Shown here one piece after another: positions 24,398-33,285 of a stretch of 64,000 nucleotides of DNA. Source of the DNA: Pyrofollis japonicus (GTDB lineage: Archaea; Thermoproteota; Thermoprotei_A; Sulfolobales; Pyrodictiaceae); contig NZ_AP028634.1 of NCBI RefSeq assembly GCF_033097485.1, positions 1,665,126 to 1,729,125 on the forward strand. Direction: 5' to 3'. The notes under the pieces are model-generated. The model worked only from the letters and a program-made list of their open reading frames with translations, was not told the DNA's origin and searched no databases. Made by a program: the position numbers and the translations under genes. The stretch's first letter is position 1, and each line of letters begins with the position of its first letter.

Positions 24398-25303
24398 CTA
24401 AAGGTCTCCCTGTACTTTGAGTGTGCGTATGATTTCTTCCCAGTTGGTCTCTATCTCTTTCTGTATCATCTTGATGTCTTCTGGTTTTAGGTGGCGGAAT
24501 CTTCCCTGTAGCTTGAGGTACTCTTCTATTGGTTTTCTCTTCGATGGGTCTATGAGCCTGTTGCTTGGCGGGTTTAGCCTTAGCCTGCCGTTCTCGTACT
24601 CGTAGAGTATCCACGCCCCTGTCTCGACTGCTAGCTGGGCTATCTTGGCGGTTAGGGAGGGGTCGAATCTCCAGCCTACCGGGCAGGGGGCGTGGAGGTG
24701 TATGTACTTGAAGCCCCTTATGCTTGCAGCCTTCTTGAGCTTTGCTATGAAGTCCCAGGGGTAGCCAACGCTCGCTGTCGCTACGTAGGGTACGCGGTGC
24801 GCAGCCACTATCTGTGGCATTGGTTTCTTGAACTGCCTCTTACCGGTGTGCGTGGTGGTTGTCCAGGCGCCGTAGGGTGTTAGGCCGCTTCTCTGTATAC
24901 CGGTGTTCATGTAGGCCTCGTTGTCAACACATATGTATATGATGTCTTCTCCTCTCTCAGCTGCTGCGCTTAGGGCTTGGAAGCCTATGTCTGCCGTGCC
25001 TCCATCGCCGGCCCACACTACTACTTGTGCATCTACGCCTCTTCTCTTCAGGGCTCTTGCTAGCCCGCTCGCAGCTGATGCGCTCGCGGCGAAGACTATG
25101 TTGAGTATGGGTAGCCCGAATCCCTGCTTAGGCCATAGTCCCTGGATTACGGAGCTACAGCCTGCTGGTATGACTACCACTGCTTTATCGCCGAGAGCCA
25201 TTCCGAGGTACTTGAACCCCATTGACTCTGGGCATCCGGGGCACGCAGCGTTGCCCGGCATTACGTACTTCTTCTTGGGGAGCTGCTTGATGTTTATAGC
25301 CAA
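24398..25303 (-). CDS. porB: 2-oxoacid (pyruvate) ferredoxin oxidoreductase, beta subunit
   Basis: 301 residues; binds thiamine diphosphate and a [4Fe-4S] cluster. Seen: CPGCPES at 21-27 (two cluster cysteines), AGCSSVIQG, the ThDP/Mg motif WAGDGGTADIGFQALSAA followed by VDNEAYMNTGIQRSG, and HLHAPCPVGWRFDP, which supplies a further cysteine. The pattern fits pyruvate oxidoreductase, though related 2-ketoacid enzymes cannot be excluded. GAGGTGA precedes the TTG start by seven bases. It is the last gene of a G-D-A-B operon; a T-rich stretch (CTTTTTATAC on the minus strand near 24350) may end the transcript. Confidence 0.9.
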   Translation of the reverse strand: MAINIKQLPKKKYVMPGNAACPGCPESMGFKYLGMALGDKAVVVIPAGCSSVIQGLWPKQGFGLPILNIVFAASASAASGLARALKRRGVDAQVVVWAGDGGTADIGFQALSAAAERGEDIIYICVDNEAYMNTGIQRSGLTPYGAWTTTTHTGKRQFKKPMPQIVAAHRVPYVATASVGYPWDFIAKLKKAASIRGFKYIHLHAPCPVGWRFDPSLTAKIAQLAVETGAWILYEYENGRLRLNPPSNRLIDPSKRKPIEEYLKLQGRFRHLKPEDIKMIQKEIETNWEEIIRTLKVQGDL

Positions 25304-25332
25304 GAGGGTTTCACCTCACACATGCATAATCC

Positions 25333-26544
25333 TTAGTCTAGTTTTACGCCGCTCGAGGGATATGTGGGGAAAATCTTGCCTAGGTGGTACCACATTACTG
25401 GTATGTAGACTCTTCCGTTCTCCTCGATGAGCTGTATAGCCTTCTCGGCGAACAATGCTACATCGTCGTGCGATATGTCTACGCCTCCGATGCCAGCCGG
25501 TACACCGACCATGCTCGGCTTTCCTTCCAGAGCGCTGCTTATCTCTAGGAATAGTGGTCCTGCGTGGCCTGTTGAAAGGCTCCTATCCATCACTATTACG
25601 CCCTTCTTGCCCATGGCTATTTCTCTTAGGTCGTGCCAGGGGAAGGGCCTTATCCAGCGTAGCCTTGCCACGCCTACGCGGTAACCCTTCTCGCGTAGCT
25701 TGTCTGCAGCGATCTTTGCATCGCCCATCCACGACCCTATGCCTGCTATCAGGTAGTCTGCGTCGCTGCACCGATAGCAGTCTATCATGTTGCTGTAGTC
25801 CCTGCCGAAGTACTTGCCATATTCTGCGCCAACCTCCTTGATCACTTTGACGGCGTTCTCCATGCTCTGCTGCATATCCATTCTCAGCTCCTCGAAGAAC
25901 TCGTCGGGCACCAGGTTACCCATGGCCTTGGGCTCTCCGGGCTCCATCACGTATGGCTGTCGGCGCGGCGGCAGGAACTCATCAACGGTCTCCTGGTCGG
26001 GCAGTTCTACTGGCTCGACTGTGTGGCTCAGTATGAAGCCGTCAAGCCCAACAATGCCGGGCAGGTAGACCCTTGGGTCCTCCGTTATGCGGAACATCAG
26101 CAGGGTTAAGTCGAAGGCCTCCTGGTTGTTCTCAGCCATTGATACTAGCCAGCCAGTGTCGCGCGTCATTAATATGTCTTCGTGGCTTACATGGATATTC
26201 CACGGCGGGCCTATCGCCCTAGTAACCACGGCCATTACTACGGGTATCCTGCTGCCAGCCGTCCACCAGAGCATCTCGTACATGTATGCGAGGCCGTGGC
26301 TACTAGTAGCGGTGAATGCCCTCACGCCACCGCTTGCCGCGCCATACGTTGCTGCTAGGGCGCTGTGCTCGCTCTCAACGTGTATCATCTCTGCATCCAT
26401 TTCTCCCTTCGATATTAGCTCGTCAATCTTCTCGACGATTATCGTCTGCGGCGTGATTGGGTAGGCAGCAACAATCTCTACTCGTGCATACTTTGTCGCG
26501 TATGCTACTGCCTCATTACCTCTCATAGCTACGAGCTTCGGCAC
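25333..26544 (-). CDS. porA: 2-oxoacid (pyruvate) ferredoxin oxidoreductase, alpha subunit
   Basis: About 403 residues with the family start GNEAVAYATKYARVEIVAAY followed by PITPQT, the substrate-side loop ATSSHGLAYMYEMLWW and the NNQEAFDLTLLMFRI helix, then a C-terminal domain with IAGIGSWMGDAK and RPFPWHD. It oxidatively decarboxylates pyruvate or a relative to an acyl-CoA with PorB, reducing ferredoxin. I prefer GTG 26544 (VPKLVAMRGNEA) to the more upstream GTG 26562, because it follows GGTGAGG and starts after the porD stop. Reduced ferredoxin made here could feed the same complex I-like pump as CO. Confidence 0.88.
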   Translation of the reverse strand: MPKLVAMRGNEAVAYATKYARVEIVAAYPITPQTIIVEKIDELISKGEMDAEMIHVESEHSALAATYGAASGGVRAFTATSSHGLAYMYEMLWWTAGSRIPVVMAVVTRAIGPPWNIHVSHEDILMTRDTGWLVSMAENNQEAFDLTLLMFRITEDPRVYLPGIVGLDGFILSHTVEPVELPDQETVDEFLPPRRQPYVMEPGEPKAMGNLVPDEFFEELRMDMQQSMENAVKVIKEVGAEYGKYFGRDYSNMIDCYRCSDADYLIAGIGSWMGDAKIAADKLREKGYRVGVARLRWIRPFPWHDLREIAMGKKGVIVMDRSLSTGHAGPLFLEISSALEGKPSMVGVPAGIGGVDISHDDVALFAEKAIQLIEENGRVYIPVMWYHLGKIFPTYPSSGVKLD

Positions 26545-26551
26545 CGAGGCC

Positions 26552-26896
26552 TCACCCCTCACTCTCCTCTTGCTCTATGAACTTCGACTCATCAACCATT
26601 TCTATAGCCTTGACGGGGCAAACTGCTGCACATATGCCGCAGCCCTTGCAGTAATCATAATCTATTACCGGGATGTCCTGGCCCCTAGGCCCCTTCTTCG
26701 GAACCATCTCTATCACGTTCTCCGGGCAGTAGAGCCAACAGAGGTAGCAGCCAGTACACTTGTCGTAGTTAACAACTGGTCTCTCAGTTCTCCAGTAGCC
26801 CGTCCTACCCATAGAGCCTGGAGCAGCCATTGATAAGGGAAGCTTGTGCCCACCCGGGTCTATACGGGCTACAATACCCTTCTTGGACTCGGACAT
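26552..26896 (-). CDS. porD: 2-oxoacid ferredoxin oxidoreductase, delta (ferredoxin) subunit
   Basis: 114 residues from the ATG at 26896, which follows GAGGTG by seven bases; a GTG-like start 15 bases earlier is possible but lacks that site. Two [4Fe-4S] motifs are seen: CTGCYLCWLYCP and CKGCGICAAVCP. The N-terminal part (GSMGRTGYWRTERPVV) is the typical PorD lead-in. It carries electrons from PorB to external ferredoxin. Confidence 0.9.
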   Translation of the reverse strand: MSESKKGIVARIDPGGHKLPLSMAAPGSMGRTGYWRTERPVVNYDKCTGCYLCWLYCPENVIEMVPKKGPRGQDIPVIDYDYCKGCGICAAVCPVKAIEMVDESKFIEQEESEG

Positions 26897-26955
26897 AGAG
26901 TTACACCTCAACGATCAACTAGGACGTGGAAAAGAGCCGTGATAAGCGAGGCTTG

Positions 26956-27594
26956 TCACGCATGTGCCTTCACGGGTTCAAGGACAGCCTTCTTTACCTC
27001 CTCGTAGGCCCTTCTAGCAGACTCAGCGTTTGCCTCTGCCACGCGGGGCCTACCGCTCCAATACTCCTTGATCGCCTTGACAATGCTGTCTATTGATACC
27101 AGGCCCGTTACCCTGGCAAGTGCCCCAAGCATAGCCGTGTTCACTACTGGCCAGCCAGCAACGACCAGGCCGAGCTCCTTAGCTATCCTAGTCGCGTCGA
27201 CTATGTAGAGTTCTGCCTGGAATCCTCTAAGACTTATAGGGCGCGGGAGATTCGCGATAATCTTTACGCCAGGCTTTGCGCCCGCCAGTACCCTATCTCG
27301 CTCAACATGCATCAAGCCGGGATCAAGGACGACGAGAACATCTGGGCGACGCACACCACTATGGATAGGTACTGGCCTTGGAGCAACCCTCGCGAAAGCC
27401 AGTACGTGTGCGCCCCTACGCTCAGCACCGAAGCTCGGGATAGCCTGGCCCCACTTCCCCTCGAAGAGGGCAGCCTGTACGAGTATAGTAGCGGCGGTTA
27501 CTGCGCCCTGGCCGCCACGGCCGTGGAAGCGCAGCTCAGTGGTCTCTTGGAGCCCGCGGAGATGCAGAAGCTCGCTAGAAGAGCCGTGCGACAT
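26956..27594 (-). CDS. porG: 2-oxoacid ferredoxin oxidoreductase, gamma subunit
   Basis: About 212 residues. ELRFHGRGGQGAVTAATILV is the signature start, then SFGAERRGAHVLAFARV and VVLDPGLM; WPVVNTAMLGALARVTGL lies near the end. The reading frame is open further upstream to 27720, but the minus-strand TATA box AAATATAGT at 27611-27620 lies inside that extension and 22 bp before the ATG at 27594, so the shorter start is preferred. It is the first gene of the porG-D-A-B operon. Confidence 0.88.
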   Translation of the reverse strand: MSHGSSSELLHLRGLQETTELRFHGRGGQGAVTAATILVQAALFEGKWGQAIPSFGAERRGAHVLAFARVAPRPVPIHSGVRRPDVLVVLDPGLMHVERDRVLAGAKPGVKIIANLPRPISLRGFQAELYIVDATRIAKELGLVVAGWPVVNTAMLGALARVTGLVSIDSIVKAIKEYWSGRPRVAEANAESARRAYEEVKKAVLEPVKAHA

Positions 27595-27610
27595 TACAAG
27601 GACAGCCTCC

Positions 27611-27620
27611 ACTATATTTA
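27611..27620 (-). promoter_or_regulatory. TATA box of the por operon
   Basis: TAAATATAGT on the minus strand, centred 22 bp before ATG 27594. It fixes the start of porG and implies a leaderless mRNA. Confidence 0.5.
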
Positions 27621-27786
27621 TCGGGTTTTGTCTCCTTATTAACTTGGTTTCGCTGAAGCAGCCCAGCACTCTCAAAATAAGTTTTTGGGTTAAGCGGGGG
27701 ACTCTTTCCGCCGAGACCAATATTGATTAGGGGGCTAGCAGGACACAGTATGCTCCATAGCAGCGTGTTGGCTGGGAGAACGAGCT

Positions 27787-29340
27787 GTGCTACGAGAACA
27801 CGGCGTAGTCCTCAAGCGGTGTAGAGGCTGCCTGCGCGTCGCCTTGCTCTACCCTGCTGTCTATGAGGCTGCTGTTGCTAGCCTTGCCTATCAGAACCTC
27901 TACTACATGCTCAATAGCCTAGAGTACGTCTATGCTGAGCGATTCGTCGCCTCGAAGATGGCTGGGGAAGAGCCTCTTCCGAGGAGCTTGGAGACGGGCT
28001 CAGCGCTGAGGGACTTCGACGTAGTGCTTGTCCCGGTGAGCTACGAGCTAGACTACGTCACGTTGGCGCGTATGCTCCTGGCGGCGGGCATTGAGCCTCT
28101 GGCCGAGAAGAGACGGGGAGAAGGACCACTGCTGGTTCTTGGAGGCCCTGTTCCGAGCACTAATCCGCTGCCAGCCCTAGGTCTAGGAGACGTTGTGCTG
28201 GTGGGCGAGGCCGAGGGCCTTGTGGAAAAAATCGCGGAGAAGGTCTACGAGGAGGGCAGTAGAGGGGTCGAGGCCCTAGCGTGTACTAGTGGCGTGCTTG
28301 TAAAGGAGTGTACAAGCCCCGTTAGGAAGCACTATGTCGCTGACCTTGACTCGGCGTTCCACAGTACCATGCAGTTCCGTGTACCGGGTAGCGGGCAGCC
28401 ATGGGGGGAAGCATACATGGTTGAAGCAAGCCGCGGATGCCCCCACATGTGCCGCTTCTGCATGGAGGCGCACTTCCTTCTACCGACGCGTCACCGCAGC
28501 CTAGGGAGACTCACCGAGCTCATAGAGAAGGGCGTTGAGGCCAATGGTGTCTCGAGGGTAGCGTTCTACGCGCTAAGCTTCTTCGACCACCCGGACGCCG
28601 ATAGGCTCCTCGAGAAGGTCTACGAGATGGGCTTAGAGGCGAGTATTGGTAGCCTGCGAGCAGACACGTTGACCGAGGACCGGGTAGAGGTGCTTAGTAG
28701 GCTAGGCCAGAGCGTCGTCACGGTGGCGCCTGAGACTCTCAGCCCGCGGCTATGCAGGGTTATCGGGAAATGCATACTGGGCGACAAGGTAGAGGAGGTA
28801 GCATCGTGGGCCTGGAAGAGGAGGATGCACCTCAAGCTCTACCTGATGCTCGGCCTACCCGGCGAGAGAGATGAGGACGTAGAGCAGTATGCTGAGCAAC
28901 TCCGAGAACTATCGAGGAAAGCCCCCCCGCTGAGAGACGCGATAAGGGTCTCAGTGAACCCGCTCATACCGAAGCCGATGACACCCCTACAGTACCACTC
29001 CTTCATAGACAGGAGTACGTACGAGGAAAGGGTGAGGATCCTTAAGAGGGCGTCAAGCAAGGTGCTCAGCATAGAGTCGCTCAGCTACCGCTACGCATAC
29101 GCCCAGGCAGTAATAGCACGAGGAGACGATGCGATCCCAGCACTGGTCAGGGAGTGGGCCAGCATGGGCGGGAGACTAGGACAGCTATGGAGAGCAGCGC
29201 GCAGCCTTGGGATAAACCTAGAAAGATACACGGGAAGTCCTGAGCCTCTATGGCATAGATTTGTTTACTTAGGATACTCTGAGAAAACGCTTCAACTCTC
29301 GTACAAATATGCATACATATTGGCAGCGTCTCAGCACTAG
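27787..29340 (+). CDS. Radical SAM protein with B12-binding-like N-terminal domain
   Basis: 517 residues. The first 150 residues have the alternating pattern of a cobalamin-binding-like Rossmann domain (VALLYPAVYEAAVASLAYQN, then FDVVLVPVSYELDY, then LLVLGGPVPS). The radical SAM motif CPHMCRFC (CxxxCxxC) at about 218-225 binds the [4Fe-4S] cluster and S-adenosylmethionine; VTVAPETLSPRL and LYLMLGLPGERDEDV are the usual later barrel segments. No substrate can be named. The start is a GTG at 27787. It is divergent from porG. A second, distantly similar protein is encoded at 30479. Confidence 0.75.
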   Translation: MLREHGVVLKRCRGCLRVALLYPAVYEAAVASLAYQNLYYMLNSLEYVYAERFVASKMAGEEPLPRSLETGSALRDFDVVLVPVSYELDYVTLARMLLAAGIEPLAEKRRGEGPLLVLGGPVPSTNPLPALGLGDVVLVGEAEGLVEKIAEKVYEEGSRGVEALACTSGVLVKECTSPVRKHYVADLDSAFHSTMQFRVPGSGQPWGEAYMVEASRGCPHMCRFCMEAHFLLPTRHRSLGRLTELIEKGVEANGVSRVAFYALSFFDHPDADRLLEKVYEMGLEASIGSLRADTLTEDRVEVLSRLGQSVVTVAPETLSPRLCRVIGKCILGDKVEEVASWAWKRRMHLKLYLMLGLPGERDEDVEQYAEQLRELSRKAPPLRDAIRVSVNPLIPKPMTPLQYHSFIDRSTYEERVRILKRASSKVLSIESLSYRYAYAQAVIARGDDAIPALVREWASMGGRLGQLWRAARSLGINLERYTGSPEPLWHRFVYLGYSEKTLQLSYKYAYILAASQH

Positions 29341-29370
29341 TTCCAGGGATTAAGCGAGGGCTCTGCCTCA

Positions 29371-30381
29371 ATGTTGCGCGACAAGCCGGAGCTAATGGCA
29401 CTCAGCATTGCCGTGGCAATAATAATTGCTGGAATTCTTACGTGGATAAGATCTGAGAGCTTAGCAAACACGTTTCTTGCAGCAATTAGTGCAGCAGCAA
29501 CGGCTGCAGCCGCAATAATGATAAAGGAAATAGATATAGGTCTTAAGCAATTGAGATTTGAAGCCCTTGACAAGGCTTATGATGCTCTTGATAAAAAAGA
29601 GTTTAAGGAAAGTGTAGAAAAGGTTTGCAATTCTTATTCTCGATATTCTCAATCTAGAGACTCATTTGAAGCTTTACAAAAATGTCTTGAGTACTACGCT
29701 AGGGGTAGCGAGAACTCTGATACATCAAGTGCAAGAGCGCTCGTCCGTAGGCCTAGTATAGAGCTAAATAAAACTGGTTATTTAATATATAGGGGATTTC
29801 TTGATCACAGGTACTTGGCCGAAGAGTTTGGGGGCCTAGTTGTAAGAGCGTTCGCATGTATGCGCCCACTCCTGATATGCCTACGCAATACATCTGAGGA
29901 TTTAAGGGATAAACGTTGGTTTATGCGTAGGTTTGCCCTTTTAGCTGAGCTGATAGCGGAGTCCTTTTTGAAAAAGAGGTGGAAACAATATTTTGCAAAG
30001 CTTCTTACTGCCCAAACAAATCCTAAAGACGGTCCGGGATTATCTCTCCTAGCTTTGCAACTAGATGCCTATGTGAAGTGCGTAGAGAAGACAAGCCACG
30101 AGGAATTATGTACAGATTATCTTCCGGCCATAAGCTATTCGAAACAAAGTAGATGCGCTGAGAAGTATAACGAAGCACTATATGAACTACGTAGAAATAA
30201 CAAACTTGAACCCAGAAGACTTAATGAATTAGCAGAGGAGCTAGTAAAGGCATGCATCATTGAGGGAGAGAAAAAAGATGATTTATCCCTCGTATGGGAT
30301 GACTGGCTTGATGACGACTTAAGGAAGATACTCAAAAAGCTTTGTGGCTATAGACCTCCTAGGAAAGTAAATCAAAAGTAA
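29371..30381 (+). CDS. Membrane protein of unknown function, AT-rich (DUF4760-like pattern)
   Basis: 336 residues. Two N-terminal hydrophobic segments (ALSIAVAIIIAGILTWI and TFLAAISAAATAAAAIMI) form a hairpin anchor; the rest is helical and charged, facing the cytoplasm. The part LIYRGFLDHRYLAEEFGGLV followed by VRAFACMRPLLIC recalls the DUF4760 family, where a fly-weight membrane anchor precedes a helical bundle; this is tentative. The gene is visibly richer in A and T, with AAA/GAA/TTA-type codons, than the GC-balanced genes on both sides, a possible sign of horizontal transfer. It lies between two radical SAM genes without sharing their style. Confidence 0.5.
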   Translation: MLRDKPELMALSIAVAIIIAGILTWIRSESLANTFLAAISAAATAAAAIMIKEIDIGLKQLRFEALDKAYDALDKKEFKESVEKVCNSYSRYSQSRDSFEALQKCLEYYARGSENSDTSSARALVRRPSIELNKTGYLIYRGFLDHRYLAEEFGGLVVRAFACMRPLLICLRNTSEDLRDKRWFMRRFALLAELIAESFLKKRWKQYFAKLLTAQTNPKDGPGLSLLALQLDAYVKCVEKTSHEELCTDYLPAISYSKQSRCAEKYNEALYELRRNNKLEPRRLNELAEELVKACIIEGEKKDDLSLVWDDWLDDDLRKILKKLCGYRPPRKVNQK

Positions 30382-30478
30382 TGCTGCACATCTCAAGCGA
30401 CAAACGAGAAGAAGGTATCAGTGCTGCCTAAGCTCCGTGATACTTCATAGAAAATAATGGAGCTGGGAGGATAAGGCC

Positions 30479-31846
30479 GTGCCGGCAGGTAAGCTCGTTT
30501 TTGTTGCGCGTGCTGCTTATGGTGCTCGTAATGCTTTCGCGTTTATTGCTTCTGCTCTTCGTCGTAGCGGGTTACTAGGTAAGCGTGTTGGCCTGGTTTT
30601 CGTTGACGAGAATCCTCTCGGTGTCGCGCGCGAGTTGCGTGAGCGCGGTAGGGAGGCGGTGGTGCTTTATGGGCTTAGTAGCCCTGTCTTCCTCGAGCTC
30701 ATGGACGAGGTTGTTAGTGTTGCACGCGAGTTCCCCGTGGTTGTTGGGGGGCCTCATGCCGAGGGGGCTTATTGGCAGCTTCTCCGCCTAGGGGTTTACG
30801 CCGCTGTTGTCGGTGATGGGGAGAACGCTGTCATTGGTATCGCGGAGCACTTTCTCGGCGAAAGAGGGCTCGAGGACGTTCCCAATATCGCGTTTAGGTA
30901 TGGCAATGGGTTCCGCGTCACGCGTATAGAGCTGGTAGAGCTTGATGACTATGAGCCGTTTAGCAGGGAGTATGGGCTCTACCCGCCGATAGAGATTATG
31001 AGGGGGTGTTTCTACCGGTGCAAGTTCTGCCAGGTACCGTGGCTCTTCAAGGCCCGCGTCCGGTTCCGCAGCGTAGACTCGACTGTTAGTGCTGCTAGGA
31101 GCTACGTGGAGGCCGGTAAGAGGCTAATACGCTTCGTCGCCCCGATAGGGCTCGCCTACATGTCCCATAGGCCCGGGGAGCCCAACGTAGAGGCCATTGA
31201 GGCCCTGCTGAGGGGCGTAAGGAGTGTCGGCGGGAAGCCCTTCCTGGGAACATTTCCGAGCGAGACTAGGCCAGAGTACGTGAACCCCGATGTGCTCCAG
31301 GTGCTGAGGCGGTTCGCCGAGAACAAGAGGCTAGCAATAGGCCTCCAGAGCGGGAGCAACCGTGTACTAGAGAGGAGCATGAGGGACCACACCGTTGAGG
31401 AGGCAATGGAGGCTATAAGGCTCGCGGCGAGACACGGCTTCCAGCCCGTGGTAGACCTCCTCTTCGGGCTCCCCGGCGAGGAGGAGGAAGACGTAGAGAA
31501 GACCGTCGAGATCATGCGAGAGCTTGCACGGATCCAGGCGAAGATGAGGCTCCACGCCTTCATACCTCTCCCAGGCACGCCGTTCGCCAGGGAGCGGCCC
31601 AAGCCGGTACACCCGCGCTACAAGGAGGCCGCGCTACGCCTCACCGGGAAAGGGCTCATCGAGGGCGACTGGGAGTGGCAGGAGAAAATAGCGCCAGCAA
31701 TCTACTGCCTCACAGCCATAGACCCCGTGCCCAGCAAGGAGCCGAAGCCGAGCCCCCGTGACAAGGAGTACTGCGAGAAATACTGGAGCCAGTGGAGCCA
31801 AACGTTAAGCCCATACAAAGAAGTGCTACAAGCGGTAGACCGGTAA
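30479..31846 (+). CDS. B12-binding radical SAM protein (resembles the MJ_1487 family)
   Basis: 455 residues. N-terminal cobalamin-binding-like domain (RVGLVFVDENPLGVARELR, then EFPVVVGGPHAEGAYWQLL, then VVGDGENAV), followed by the radical SAM motif IEIMRGCFYRCKFCQVPWL (CxxxCxxC), RLAIGLQSGSNRVLERSM and DLLFGLPGEEEEDVEK. Archaeal relatives are widespread and uncharacterised. GGGAGGAT lies about ten bases before the GTG start. It may modify a small molecule or peptide; nothing in the context identifies which. Confidence 0.75.
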   Translation: MPAGKLVFVARAAYGARNAFAFIASALRRSGLLGKRVGLVFVDENPLGVARELRERGREAVVLYGLSSPVFLELMDEVVSVAREFPVVVGGPHAEGAYWQLLRLGVYAAVVGDGENAVIGIAEHFLGERGLEDVPNIAFRYGNGFRVTRIELVELDDYEPFSREYGLYPPIEIMRGCFYRCKFCQVPWLFKARVRFRSVDSTVSAARSYVEAGKRLIRFVAPIGLAYMSHRPGEPNVEAIEALLRGVRSVGGKPFLGTFPSETRPEYVNPDVLQVLRRFAENKRLAIGLQSGSNRVLERSMRDHTVEEAMEAIRLAARHGFQPVVDLLFGLPGEEEEDVEKTVEIMRELARIQAKMRLHAFIPLPGTPFARERPKPVHPRYKEAALRLTGKGLIEGDWEWQEKIAPAIYCLTAIDPVPSKEPKPSPRDKEYCEKYWSQWSQTLSPYKEVLQAVDR

Positions 31847-31879
31847 AGCGGAGAACAGCAGAGAAAAAGAGGCCTCTTT

Positions 31880-33112
31880 CTAGTCCCCTTGCCACCGCCT
31901 CGCCAGCAATACTGCAAACACGGCGATAGCTAATAGAACCAGCACCAAGACTGGGAGCACGATTCCAACTCCTTTGCTTCCGGAGCTGGTCGTGGCGGAG
32001 GCATTTGGCTCAGCGTTTTTCTCGGGCACTCTACTGTAGGGATATATTGTACTGGCTTCCTTGACGCTCTTAGTTTCATTACTTATTTGCTCACTTCTAT
32101 GTGTAAAGCTGTTGTATATTGAGCTAGTGGCTGTAGTTGTTTTTGTCTCGTTCATTGATTCCGTAGACGCTGTGTTGCTCTGATTAAGCGTCGCTTGATT
32201 AGCTGTCCCGTTATCTTTCCGGAGTTTGACAAGAGGCAGGGAGATAAGCGGGGTTTCTTGAGGTACTAGTTCAAAGGAAGTTGGAGGCCATATCTCTACC
32301 TCGACTATCCTCGTAGGGAACTCTGTCTCGGCAAGTGCCTCGGCCACGGCCTCTGCTATCTCCTTTGCTAGGTTTCTGTCCAGGCTCGCTACACGGTTGT
32401 AGATATGCTCGCTGGTCATTACTGGTATGACGACTGCGCCTAGAAACGGGTCAGCACCTACCCATCCGATAATGCTGAGGTTGAGTTTTCTGTATTTCTC
32501 GCGAAGCGTCTCGTTGAGCCGTGTAAGCAAACCGGTCTTACGGTCTTGCTCTATTAATGTCCAGAATGCCTCAGAGGCGCTTCCCGGCGTAGCGCATATA
32601 GCTATTTTATCCGCATTTCTACCTGTAAGGGGCAAAACAGCCTTGATGAAAATCTCGGCTTTCTCTACTTTCGAGGGATCATTAATTATCATGACCAGTA
32701 TGCCGCCTTCTTGACACATGAAGATATACTCTATTATGCCTCGAAGGTCTAACGGGACAAGGTCGCGGTGAAACCTCATCTCAACCAAGTCGCCGCACTG
32801 CTTGTGGAGCGCTTCAAAAACGTTTACAAAGTAGTGTACAGCCCCCTTTTCACTAATGTTGCCACCTTCGTGAAACGTCACGTAAACAGTATAGTTGCGT
32901 ACATGGACTTTCACAACGTATTCATAGATTATGCCGAACTCGTTCCTCAGCACATTGGTACAGTTGTCAATCACTACTTCTGGATCGCTATGGTTGCTAG
33001 CCGATAAGGCTATAGCGCTGAACAGTGTTGGCACGAAGAGCGCAACCAAGAACGCAAGGATGATGCCTGCCTCGGCGACTCCATGCGCAAAGTATTCGGA
33101 CACTCTCTTCAT
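31880..33112 (-). CDS. Surface membrane protein with C-terminal anchor and Ser/Thr-rich stalk
   Basis: 410 residues, not recognised. N-terminal hydrophobic segment (AGIILAFLVALFVPTLFSAIAL) acts as signal or anchor; then about 250 residues of mixed alpha/beta outside the membrane; then a Ser/Thr/Asn-rich stalk of about 80 residues with many N-glycosylation-type sites (NGT, NQS, NET); finally a single helix GIVLPVLVLVLLAIAVFAVL and a basic tail. This layout is that of an archaeal cell-surface protein tethered at its C-terminus. The middle contains AEALAETEFPTRIVEVEIWP and a VVIPVMTSEHIYN stretch without a family match. A TATA box (TTATATACAC, minus strand, 33139-33148) lies about 30 bases upstream. 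Confidence 0.55.
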   Translation of the reverse strand: MKRVSEYFAHGVAEAGIILAFLVALFVPTLFSAIALSASNHSDPEVVIDNCTNVLRNEFGIIYEYVVKVHVRNYTVYVTFHEGGNISEKGAVHYFVNVFEALHKQCGDLVEMRFHRDLVPLDLRGIIEYIFMCQEGGILVMIINDPSKVEKAEIFIKAVLPLTGRNADKIAICATPGSASEAFWTLIEQDRKTGLLTRLNETLREKYRKLNLSIIGWVGADPFLGAVVIPVMTSEHIYNRVASLDRNLAKEIAEAVAEALAETEFPTRIVEVEIWPPTSFELVPQETPLISLPLVKLRKDNGTANQATLNQSNTASTESMNETKTTTATSSIYNSFTHRSEQISNETKSVKEASTIYPYSRVPEKNAEPNASATTSSGSKGVGIVLPVLVLVLLAIAVFAVLLARRWQGD

Positions 33113-33285
33113 TCCCGTAGTATATACGCCGTTGGGGTGTATATAACGGCTTGTTACGGGGGTTGCAGAAGCATTTTAGAAAGCTAATCAAGGCTCTTTT
33201 ACTTCTTACCATATGTTCTGATAACAACCTTTGCGCTGAGCATATAGGGCGGCCTCGTAGTTATTTCTTCGGGGAAGCGGCGGCC

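Noticed and set aside
27595-27720. Upstream extension of porG
   Set aside because: A TATA box lies inside it, and homology begins after ATG 27594.
33151-33285. Upstream extension of the aldehyde oxidoreductase
   Set aside because: The 45 residues are not like the family start, and ATG 33286 begins at the conserved position.
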